Assembly (NCBI RefSeq): GCF_038003085.1
Contig: NZ_JBBOOM010000001.1
Location: forward strand, 124,001-188,000
From: Psychrobacillus sp. FSL K6-2836
Lineage (GTDB): Bacteria; Bacillota; Bacilli; Bacillales_A; Planococcaceae
DNA length: 64,000 bases
Direction: 5' to 3'
In this document: piece by piece, positions 56,102 to 63,305 of the stretch
Layout: every line of letters begins with the position of its first letter
Position numbering within the stretch: position 1 is the stretch's first letter
The notes under the pieces: model-generated
What the model was told of the DNA's origin: nothing
What the model saw: only the letters and a program-made list of their open reading frames with translations
The model's database searches: none
Made by a program: the position numbers and the translations under genes

Positions 56102-56103
56102 AA

Positions 56104-56347
56104 GAGGCTGGGACAGAACCCCAAAACAGCATTTTTCTCTGTGAGAAAAATGCTGTTTTTTTGCTGTGCACAAAATTGATTTCCATTCCAGGGACGCTTT
56201 CCACTGGCGCGGCCTGAGCCTTTAGTCTCAAGCGTCACCCTATTCCAGTAGGAGTTGCCCCTCCATTTCAATCAATTTTATTAATTATCCATTATTTAGT
56301 AAAGGTTTCTCCTAATCCAATAAAATTTCTACTTCTGTCCCAGTCTC
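56104..56347 (+). repeat. Interspersed repeat family B, copy 2
   Basis: A 244-bp near-copy of 50966-51203 in the same orientation: same terminal inverted repeats (right end with one change, CAGTCTC), the same CAGCATTTTTCTC/GAGAAAAATGCTG terminator and a slightly diverged GC-rich core. Between the convergent mtnE and DUF296 genes. Confidence 0.92.
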
Positions 56348-56357
56348 TGTCATTTAT

Positions 56358-56864
56358 TCACTTAAGTAGCTGGTTAGGTGTTTCTTTATTTGTTTCTACT
56401 GGGTAAAACTGATTCGCACCTGTTTCTTCGTCAAACTGTCTTCGAAACTCCATTTCCATAGTTTCAGCTAATACTAGGTCTACTGTAATAACAGGATTTT
56501 CGCCTTTTATAAAATGACCACCAAAAATATTACCATTTTGGTCACATATCGAGCCGTGAAAATGTGTTTCAAACTGCCCATCTCTTTGGCATACAACCCC
56601 TGTTCCTTGCAAAAATTCAATTGGTCCCTCTTTTACAATAAGATTATTGTAGCCTACACCTATAGGCGAATCTTCGTTTGGGATCAAATAAACAAATCCA
56701 CTTCTTTGAAAACTACCAAAGCAGCTAAGAATAGTAGCGGAACTAATTCCATTTGTTTTACACAACTCCTCTATCCCTTCTAGTAGGTCAGTTCCATAAA
56801 CCAAACGTGCACCTACAACCTTCCCTAGCTGTCCTACCGCAAAATTTACTCTAATTTTTGACAA
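56358..56864 (-). CDS. PCC/DUF296 domain protein
   Basis: A 168-residue protein of the plants-and-prokaryotes conserved domain: ATILSCFGSFQRSGFVYL, EGPIEFLQGTGVVC, FETHFHGSICDQNGNIFGGHF (the His cluster that may hold a metal) and VLAETMEMEF. Cytoplasmic, function unknown in bacteria. Alone; its upstream region is shared with the divergent S-box promoter. Confidence 0.85.
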   Translation of the reverse strand: MSKIRVNFAVGQLGKVVGARLVYGTDLLEGIEELCKTNGISSATILSCFGSFQRSGFVYLIPNEDSPIGVGYNNLIVKEGPIEFLQGTGVVCQRDGQFETHFHGSICDQNGNIFGGHFIKGENPVITVDLVLAETMEMEFRRQFDEETGANQFYPVETNKETPNQLLK

Positions 56865-56950
56865 CGCTTACACACTCCTAATGTATAATTATTTATTGTT
56901 ATTAAACATAAACTATTTCGAATGTTATATGCAACAATAAAAAAAGTGTG

Positions 56951-56979
56951 TTGACTTTCATAAGTTGATGTAGTAAATT
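56951..56979 (+). promoter_or_regulatory. Promoter of the S-box operon
   Basis: TTGACT, 17-base spacer, TAAATT, about 36 bases before the riboswitch. Confidence 0.65.
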
Positions 56980-57014
56980 ATATTTTATGAACTGTTGGAA
57001 AACTTAATAGCTGA

Positions 57015-57134
57015 TATCTCTTATCAAGAGTAGCTGAGGGACTGGCCCGATGAAGCTCGGCAACCATCCACATACTAACAGTATGTGGAAAGGTGCTAAA
57101 TCCTGCAAAACATTTTGTTTTGATAGATAAGAGA
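57015..57134 (+). promoter_or_regulatory. SAM-I (S-box) riboswitch
   Basis: Classic SAM-I core: CTCTTATC and GATAAGAG form P1; AGAGTAGCTGAGGGA, CTGGCCCGATGAAGC, CGGCAACC and AAGGTGCTAAATCC are the conserved junction and kink-turn parts, with a variable ATACTAACAGTAT arm. S-adenosylmethionine binding stabilises P1 and allows the following terminator to form, turning the methionine operon off. Confidence 0.95.
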
Positions 57135-57152
57135 GGACAAACGTATATTTGC

Positions 57153-57186
57153 GCCTCTCTTTCTAATGGAAGAGAGGCTTTTATAT
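57153..57186 (+). terminator. S-box expression-platform terminator
   Basis: GCCTCTCT-ttctaatgga-AGAGAGGC-TTTTATATTT. The 5' arm can instead pair with AGAGAGG at the end of P1, the antiterminator. Confidence 0.9.
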
Positions 57187-57225
57187 TTATACAACGTTCT
57201 TAATAATTATTCGGAGGAATGAAAA

Positions 57226-58047
57226 ATGAAGAAATTAGGACTATTGTTATCAACTGTACTTTTAACTGGTACTCTTGCTGCTTGTGGAAGCGACGCAGAT
57301 TCACAAACAAAAGCGATTAACGAGGACAAAATAGTAGTAGGTGTAACTGCAGGACCACATGAACAAATTGTGGAAGTGGCTGCAGAAGTTGCAGCTAAAG
57401 ACGGATTAGAAGTCAAACTTCAAGTATTCTCAGATTATATTCTACCTAACACAGCATTATCAGAAGGTGATTTAGATGCGAATAGCTATCAACACGAACC
57501 TTTCCTAGACACGTTTAACGAGGATCACAATACTGACTTAGTACCAGTAGGAAAAACAATACTAAATCCGATGGGTGTATATTCAGAAAAATACAAGTCA
57601 ATTGATGATCTGCCAGACGGTGCAACTTTTGGTTTACCTAATGACCCAACAAACGGTGCTCGTGCTTTATATATCTTAGAAGAAGCTGGTTATATCAAAA
57701 TTAAAGAAGACAAAAGAGAGACAGCTAGTATTTATGACATTGAAGAGAATCCAAAAAACCTAGAATTCATTGAATTAGAAGCTGCTCAAATACCAAAACA
57801 ACTTAGTGAAGTAGATGCAGCTGCTATCAATACAAACTTTGCACTGGCTGCTGGAATCAGTCCAAAAGATGATTCTATTTTACTTGAATCATCAAACTCT
57901 CCTTATGTGAACTATATTGTAGTTCGTGCGGAAAACAAAGATGATCCAACGATTCAAAAGTTGGTAAAAGCATATCAATCTGAAGAAGTAAGAAAATTCA
58001 TCGAAGAAGAGTTTAAAGGTTCTGTATTAGCAAGCTGGGACGAATAA
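57226..58047 (+). CDS. metQ: Methionine ABC transporter binding lipoprotein MetQ
   Basis: A 273-residue NlpA-type lipoprotein: signal with lipobox LAAC (about 17-20), then IVVGVTAGPHEQI, GDLDANSYQHEPFL, FGLPNDPTNGARALYIL and EVDAAAINTNFALAAG, the methionine-binding folds. It delivers D- or L-methionine to MetNI. First gene of the S-box operon (metQ-metN-metI rather than the metNPQ order of B. subtilis). Ribosome site CGGAGG. Confidence 0.95.
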   Translation: MKKLGLLLSTVLLTGTLAACGSDADSQTKAINEDKIVVGVTAGPHEQIVEVAAEVAAKDGLEVKLQVFSDYILPNTALSEGDLDANSYQHEPFLDTFNEDHNTDLVPVGKTILNPMGVYSEKYKSIDDLPDGATFGLPNDPTNGARALYILEEAGYIKIKEDKRETASIYDIEENPKNLEFIELEAAQIPKQLSEVDAAAINTNFALAAGISPKDDSILLESSNSPYVNYIVVRAENKDDPTIQKLVKAYQSEEVRKFIEEEFKGSVLASWDE

Positions 58048-58055
58048 TGGACTTG

Positions 58056-58087
58056 AAAACGTTACCGACTTCGGTAGCGTTTTCTTT
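58056..58087 (+). terminator. Intercistronic hairpin between metQ and metN
   Basis: AAAACGTTACCGA-ctt-TCGGTAGCGTTTTCTTT. Probably a leaky terminator or mRNA-end stabiliser that makes binding protein exceed the pump components. Confidence 0.7.
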
Positions 58088-58104
58088 AGAAAGGAAGATA
58101 GTAA

Positions 58105-59130
58105 ATGATTATATTAGAAAATGTCTCGAAAGAGTTTAATAGCAAAAGTGGAACAGTAAAAGCAGTAAAGCAAGTGAACATTCAGGTAAATAAAGGAGAA
58201 ATCCACGGTGTCATTGGATATAGTGGTGCTGGTAAAAGTACCCTGATTCGATGCGTAAATTTACTTGAACAGCCAACGGAAGGGAAAGTTTTCATAAACG
58301 GAGTAGAACTTACTTCCCTTCCCTTTCCTAAACTGCGTGAAACCCGCAATAAAATCGGCATGATATTTCAAGGATTTAATCTATTAAAAACGGCTACTGT
58401 TTATGATAATATCGCCATTCCACTAAAGCTACTTGGCTATAATAAAGAGCAAGTAAAAAAACGTGTGGAACAATATTTGGAAATAGTTGGATTGACTGAC
58501 AAACATACGAACTACCCTAACCAGTTATCTGGTGGTCAAAAGCAGCGTGTCGCCATTGCCCGTGCACTAGCGCAGGAACCAGAAGTTTTGCTTAGTGATG
58601 AAGCAACAAGCGCACTTGACCCGGAAACAACTGATTCCATCTTGGATTTGCTTCTAAAGATAAATCGGGAATTAGGAATCACTATTCTATTAATCACCCA
58701 TGAAATGAATGTCATTCAAAAAATTTGTGATCATGTATATGTCATGGAAAATGGAGAAATTGTTGAACAAAATACAGCCATTAATCTTTTCACAAAACCT
58801 AACCACCCTACTACTAAAAAGTTTTTAAATACAATTAGTCAGCGTAATTTATCTTCCTCATTGATTTCTCAACTAAATGTTACGGGTGCGGTTACTCGCT
58901 TAACATTTGTCGGGGAAAGCACTGGAAAACCATTATTAGCTGAAGTTAGTCAGAAATTTAATGTCCAGCCTAATATTTTAACTGCCAATATTATTGAATT
59001 GAAAAATGGCATTGTTGGAAATATAGTCGTTCACTTAATAGGCGACAAAGAACAGGTTAGAAATGCTATCCACTATTTAGAATCACAAGGTGTAGCAACA
59101 GAAGAACTGGAGGGACAATCACATGAGTAG
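58105..59130 (+). CDS. metN: Methionine ABC transporter ATPase MetN
   Basis: A 341-residue ATPase: Walker A GYSGAGKST, signature QLSGGQKQRVAIARAL, Walker B VLLSDEATSALDP, and a C-terminal ACT-like domain (about 265-340; ANIIELKNGIVGNIVVHL) that in MetN binds methionine and inhibits the pump when the cell is full. Overlaps metI by eight bases. Confidence 0.95.
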   Translation: MIILENVSKEFNSKSGTVKAVKQVNIQVNKGEIHGVIGYSGAGKSTLIRCVNLLEQPTEGKVFINGVELTSLPFPKLRETRNKIGMIFQGFNLLKTATVYDNIAIPLKLLGYNKEQVKKRVEQYLEIVGLTDKHTNYPNQLSGGQKQRVAIARALAQEPEVLLSDEATSALDPETTDSILDLLLKINRELGITILLITHEMNVIQKICDHVYVMENGEIVEQNTAINLFTKPNHPTTKKFLNTISQRNLSSSLISQLNVTGAVTRLTFVGESTGKPLLAEVSQKFNVQPNILTANIIELKNGIVGNIVVHLIGDKEQVRNAIHYLESQGVATEELEGQSHE

Positions 59131-59794
59131 AATTGATCAATTTATCGAACAATGGCTGCCGATTATCGGCGAATCTGTTGTACAAACATTTCAAATGGTT
59201 GGTATTTCTCTCTTTTTCTCAGTATTAATAGGGATTCCATTAGGTATTTTAATCGTACTAACTAGACCTGGGCAGGCATTTGATAACAAAATTATTTATC
59301 AATTTAGTAATTTAATCATTAATATTGTACGCTCAGTTCCTTTCATCATTTTACTTTTTTTCATACTACCCTTTACAAAGTTGATAGTTGGAACATCTAT
59401 TGGTGTAAAAGGTGTTATTGTTCCATTAGTAATTTATTCTGCACCTTATATCGCACGTCTAATGGAGTCAGCTTTACTAGAAGTGGAAAATGGAGTAATT
59501 GAGGCATATACCGCAATGGGTATTAGTACACGCGCCATCATTTGGAATGTATTACTTCGAGAAGCTCGCCCTTCTATTATTTTAGGATTAACCATTTCAA
59601 CAGTCAGTTTAATCGGTGCTACAGCAATGGCTGGTATGGTTGGAGCAGGTGGTTTAGGTGACGTAGCATATCGTTTCGGTCACTTAAGATACGAAGTAGA
59701 CGTGATGTATGCGACTGTATTTATATTGATCATCCTTGTACAAAGTATCCAATCTATCGGAAACCGTATCGCAGCTAGTATTAAAAAAGATTAA
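59123..59794 (+). CDS. metI: Methionine ABC permease MetI
   Basis: A 223-residue permease with five or six helices; GESVVQTFQMVGISLFFS near the start, and the EAA loop EVENGVIEAYTAMGIS contacting MetN, then GAGGLGDVAYRFG. Also called MetP. Fifteen bases upstream of the crotonase gene. Confidence 0.95.
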   Translation: MSRIDQFIEQWLPIIGESVVQTFQMVGISLFFSVLIGIPLGILIVLTRPGQAFDNKIIYQFSNLIINIVRSVPFIILLFFILPFTKLIVGTSIGVKGVIVPLVIYSAPYIARLMESALLEVENGVIEAYTAMGISTRAIIWNVLLREARPSIILGLTISTVSLIGATAMAGMVGAGGLGDVAYRFGHLRYEVDVMYATVFILIILVQSIQSIGNRIAASIKKD

Positions 59795-59808
59795 TAGGAG
59801 GCTCCAAA

Positions 59809-60585
59809 ATGACAAATCTATTATATGTAGAGCGCAATGGTTCTATTGCGACGCTTGTCTTTAATCGAGCGGATAAGAAGAATTCATTCTCCCTGGCTAT
59901 GTTTAAGCAATTAGGTGAATTATTAAGTGAACTGGAGAAAGATCAGCAAGTTAAACTTTTAATACTTAAAGGAGCGGATGAAACTGCATTCTCCTCTGGT
60001 GCCGATATAACAGAGTTTCTAGAAAATCGCTTCTCTTCCCAAAAAGCAAAGGATTATAACGATGCAACACTTGAATCTATTGAAAAATTATATCGTTTCC
60101 CTAAACCTACCATTGCTCTTATTAAGACGTTAGCTATTGGGGGTGGATTGGAGCTTGCTAATTCCTGCGACTTCCGATTCGCATCTTCGGGTAGTAAACT
60201 TGGTATCACCGCTGCAAACATAGGCATTATTTATAATCTTGTTAGTACAAAACGGTTAGTAAATCTCATCGGAACTACAAAAGCAAAAGAGTTATTATAT
60301 ACAGCAAAACTAATCACTGCTGAAGAAGGACAAGAAATCGGCTTAATCGACTATATTTATCCCATGGAAGATTTAGAGAAAAAATGTCTCGAGTTTGCCA
60401 ATAAAATTATTCGTAAGTCTTCCGTTGCTAATAACGGTATTAAACAAGTAATTCAAGCAATTATTGATGGCGATAATGAAGAAACAAAAGAAATTGAGGA
60501 GCTTATCTTAGAGTCCTTTAGCTCCGATGACTATAAAGAAGGCATCCAAGCATTTTTAGAAAAAAGAAAACCAAATTTCTCATAA
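59809..60585 (+). CDS. Crotonase-fold protein (enoyl-CoA hydratase/isomerase family)
   Basis: A 258-residue acyl-CoA enzyme. Oxyanion-hole residues are AFSSGADITEF (about 60-70) and IGGGLELANSCDF (110-122). The first catalytic Glu position is kept (Glu115), but the second, usually Glu in a PExxLG motif, is Ala here (ITAANIGIIYNLVSTKRL, about 133-150). A simple hydratase would keep both, so the reaction may be isomerisation, hydrolysis or decarboxylation. Ribosome site AGGAGG. Fifteen bases after metI, in the S-box transcript. Confidence 0.85.
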   Translation: MTNLLYVERNGSIATLVFNRADKKNSFSLAMFKQLGELLSELEKDQQVKLLILKGADETAFSSGADITEFLENRFSSQKAKDYNDATLESIEKLYRFPKPTIALIKTLAIGGGLELANSCDFRFASSGSKLGITAANIGIIYNLVSTKRLVNLIGTTKAKELLYTAKLITAEEGQEIGLIDYIYPMEDLEKKCLEFANKIIRKSSVANNGIKQVIQAIIDGDNEETKEIEELILESFSSDDYKEGIQAFLEKRKPNFS

Positions 60586-60597
60586 GAGGTGTTCTAT

Positions 60598-61734
60598 ATG
60601 TCCACTAATGATTTATTATTAAAAAATATTGAGTCAAACGTCCATTATCCAATTAATTTTGCCGAATTAGAAGGAACGGCGAAACGAGCATTACAACCTG
60701 GTCCGTTTGGGTATATTCGTTCTTCTGCTGGTGGTGAAGAAACCTATAAAAAAAATACAGATTCTTTTTTAAAGTATTCGATTATCCCCCGTTTTTTAAC
60801 GGATGTATCGACTTTAAATACAGAAGTAACAATTTTAGGACATACATATCCCCATCCCCTTTTCATAGCTCCTGTTGGGGTAAATAAAATCGCCCATGAA
60901 GATGGCGAATTAGCGGTATCTAAAGCAGCTGCAAAATTTGAATTTCCTTATATCCAAAGCACGGTGTCTAGCTATTCTATTGAAGAAATTGCTGCAGAAA
61001 CAAAAGGTAGTTCAAAATGGTTCCAATTATATTGGTCCTCTCAAAATAAAGAAATCTCCTTTAGTATGGTAAAAAGAGCTGAGGCTGCTGGCTATGAAGC
61101 AATTGTAGTAACCGTTGATACAACGATGCTTGGTTGGCGAGAGGAAGATGTTCGTAATCAATACTCTCCATTAAAACAAGGATTTGGACAAGGAAACTAT
61201 GCATCAGATCCAGTATTCATGGCATCGCTTAGCGATCATTCTCAAGAAACCATCGTTAATAATATTATAGAAAATATATACCATCCTACTTTAAATTGGT
61301 CGAATATTTCAGAGTTACGCGAGCATACAACTTTACCGATTTTGATAAAGGGTATACTTCATCCTGAGGACGCTAAACTTGCCATAGAAAAAGGATTAGA
61401 TGGAGTAATCGTTTCTAACCACGGAGGTCGTCAATTAGATGGTGTAATTGCGAGCATCGATGCCCTTCCAGAAGTAGTTCGAGTTGTAAATGGTCGAATT
61501 CCTGTTTTATTTGATAGTGGAATAAGAAGAGGTTCTGACGCAGTAAAGGCTTTAGCACTTGGTGCAACTGCAGTCTGTATAGGCCGTCCAGTAATTTGGG
61601 GTTTAGCTGCTGGAGGTCAAGAAGGTGTAGAACGTGTTTTAGAGAATTTCCTACAAGAGACCAGAGTTTCCATTTCCTTGAGTGGTGCTCGTAATTTAGA
61701 GGAAGTAAAGAAACTTCAGCTATTAAAAGATTAA
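60598..61734 (+). CDS. FMN-dependent 2-hydroxyacid oxidase (lactate 2-monooxygenase-like)
   Basis: A 378-residue TIM-barrel flavoenzyme oxidising an L-2-hydroxy acid. Active-site residues: PLFIAPVGVNKIAH (FMN), Lys251 (PILIKGILH), His275 and Arg278 (VSNHGGRQLDG), and the FMN-phosphate loop FDSGIRRGSD. The N-terminus and TMLGWREEDVRNQY fit the lactate-monooxygenase branch, but substrate is not set by motif. ATG 60598 is chosen (AAGAGGTG six bases upstream). Twelve bases after the crotonase gene. Confidence 0.87.
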   Translation: MSTNDLLLKNIESNVHYPINFAELEGTAKRALQPGPFGYIRSSAGGEETYKKNTDSFLKYSIIPRFLTDVSTLNTEVTILGHTYPHPLFIAPVGVNKIAHEDGELAVSKAAAKFEFPYIQSTVSSYSIEEIAAETKGSSKWFQLYWSSQNKEISFSMVKRAEAAGYEAIVVTVDTTMLGWREEDVRNQYSPLKQGFGQGNYASDPVFMASLSDHSQETIVNNIIENIYHPTLNWSNISELREHTTLPILIKGILHPEDAKLAIEKGLDGVIVSNHGGRQLDGVIASIDALPEVVRVVNGRIPVLFDSGIRRGSDAVKALALGATAVCIGRPVIWGLAAGGQEGVERVLENFLQETRVSISLSGARNLEEVKKLQLLKD

Positions 61735-61760
61735 GGGAAAAATAAGGTGGTAGATAGACG

Positions 61761-62954
61761 ATGGAACAAGCATTAAAAGGTATGAAAGTACTGGATTTAT
61801 CACAGGTTCTCGCTGGACCCTATTGCACGATGGTTTTAGCAGATATGGGTGCGGATGTTATCAAAGTAGAAAAATACCCAAATGGTGACGACACTAGAAG
61901 CATGGGGCCGTATATAAATGAAGAAAGCTATATGTATATGATGGTAAATCGTAACAAACGCGGAATCTGTCTAAATTTAAAAACAGAACAAGGTTTAGAG
62001 GTATTATATAAACTTATTAAAGAGGCAGATGTTTTTATCGAAAATTATCGTCCAGGTGTTACGAAGAAACTTGGAATTGATTATGATACGTTGAAAGCTT
62101 TAAACCCGGCTTTGATATATTGTTCTATTTCCGGCTATGGTCAAACAGGCCCTTATAAAGATAAGGGTGGGTATGATATTATGGCCCAAGGGCTTTCTGG
62201 GCTGATCGATATGACTGGAGAAAAAGGAGGAAAACCTGTCAAAGTTGGTATTGCTATACATGATATTGCAGCAGCACAAACGGCCATCCAATCTATTTTA
62301 TCCGCCTATATTTATCGCCTCAAAAAAGGCACGGGACAATATATTGATGTCTCTTTAGTAGATTCGGGTCTAGCATGGACTGTGTGGGAAGCTGCAGCTT
62401 ATTTTGGTAAAGGTGAAGTACCCCAAAGAAATGGCACGGCACATCGTGTTTCTGCACCCTACCAAGGCTATAAAACAAAGGATGGATTTATCCTTATTGG
62501 TGCAGGAAATCAGAGGCTTTGGGAAAAGTTTTGCCTACATGTTGTCCAAAAACCAGAATGGCTTACAGATGAACGATTTTTAACAAATAGTATTCGAGCA
62601 AAAAATGCTAGTCAACTTGAGGTTGAAATAGAGGAAGTTTTCGGAGAACATCCCTCCTCATTCTGGCTAGAGTTATTAGATGCTGGCGGCGTCCCTTCTG
62701 GACCTATCTATTCGTATGATCAAACACTGAATGATGAACATATTTTATCGAGAGATATGATATTAGATTACGAGCATCCTGTAGCAGGAGCAATGAAAAC
62801 TCTAGGGTTTCCGGCTAAATTCTCCGAAACACCCGGACAATTCAAATATGCCGCCCCACTTCTTGGTCAGCATAACAAAGAAATACTTACGGAGCTTGGA
62901 TACACAGAAGACGAAGTACATACATTCATGTCTGATAAAGTTTTGAATGGATAA
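61761..62954 (+). CDS. Type III CoA-transferase (CaiB/BaiF family)
   Basis: A 397-residue enzyme moving CoA between carboxylic acids. LDLSQVLAGPYCTMVLADMGA at the N-terminus, ENYRPGVTKKLG, CSISGYGQTGPY, and the catalytic Asp168 (KVGIAIHDIAAAQ). The intertwined dimer fold has a C-terminal large-domain tail with VPSGPIYS. Last gene after the crotonase and 2-hydroxyacid oxidase genes; together a three-enzyme CoA cassette on the methionine-regulated transcript. Acid substrate unknown. Confidence 0.9.
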   Translation: MEQALKGMKVLDLSQVLAGPYCTMVLADMGADVIKVEKYPNGDDTRSMGPYINEESYMYMMVNRNKRGICLNLKTEQGLEVLYKLIKEADVFIENYRPGVTKKLGIDYDTLKALNPALIYCSISGYGQTGPYKDKGGYDIMAQGLSGLIDMTGEKGGKPVKVGIAIHDIAAAQTAIQSILSAYIYRLKKGTGQYIDVSLVDSGLAWTVWEAAAYFGKGEVPQRNGTAHRVSAPYQGYKTKDGFILIGAGNQRLWEKFCLHVVQKPEWLTDERFLTNSIRAKNASQLEVEIEEVFGEHPSSFWLELLDAGGVPSGPIYSYDQTLNDEHILSRDMILDYEHPVAGAMKTLGFPAKFSETPGQFKYAAPLLGQHNKEILTELGYTEDEVHTFMSDKVLNG

Positions 62955-62976
62955 TTGATGGGCGCTTAAAGCAGTT

Positions 62977-63051
62977 TTTATGGGCTATCTTGCTTAATTT
63001 AAGGACTATTTAGAGATATTTATGGGTTATTTTCAACACTTTATGGGTTAT
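62977..63051. repeat. Minisatellite with exact 21-bp period, four units
   Basis: TTTATGGGCTAT, TTTAAGGACTAT, TTTATGGGTTAT and TTTATGGGTTAT start at 62977, 62998, 63019 and 63040, always 21 bp apart, with variable nine-base halves. It lies just after the CoA-transferase gene and runs into repeat B3. Not in an ORF with a ribosome site. Confidence 0.85.
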
Positions 63052-63060
63052 ACAAAAAAA

Positions 63061-63305
63061 GAGACTGGGACAGAAGTAGAAATTTTATTGGATAAGGAGA
63101 AACCTTTACTAAATAATGGATATTTAATAAAATTGATTGAAATGGAGGGGCGACTCCTACGGGAATAGCGTGACGCCTGAGACTACAGGCTCAGGCCACG
63201 CCCGTGGAAAGCGTCCCTGGAATGGAAATCAATTTTGTGCACAGCAAAAAAAACAGCATTTTTCTCACAGAGAAAAATGCTGTTTTGGGGTTCTGTCCCA
63301 GCCTC
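63061..63305 (-). repeat. Interspersed repeat family B, copy 3 (inverted)
   Basis: A 245-bp reverse-complement copy of the elements at 50966 and 56104. Ends GAGACTGGGACAGAAG ... TTCTGTCCCAGCCTC; the last base is the first base of the TPR gene stop codon. Its hairpin plus T run faces the minus strand. Between convergent genes. Confidence 0.92.
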
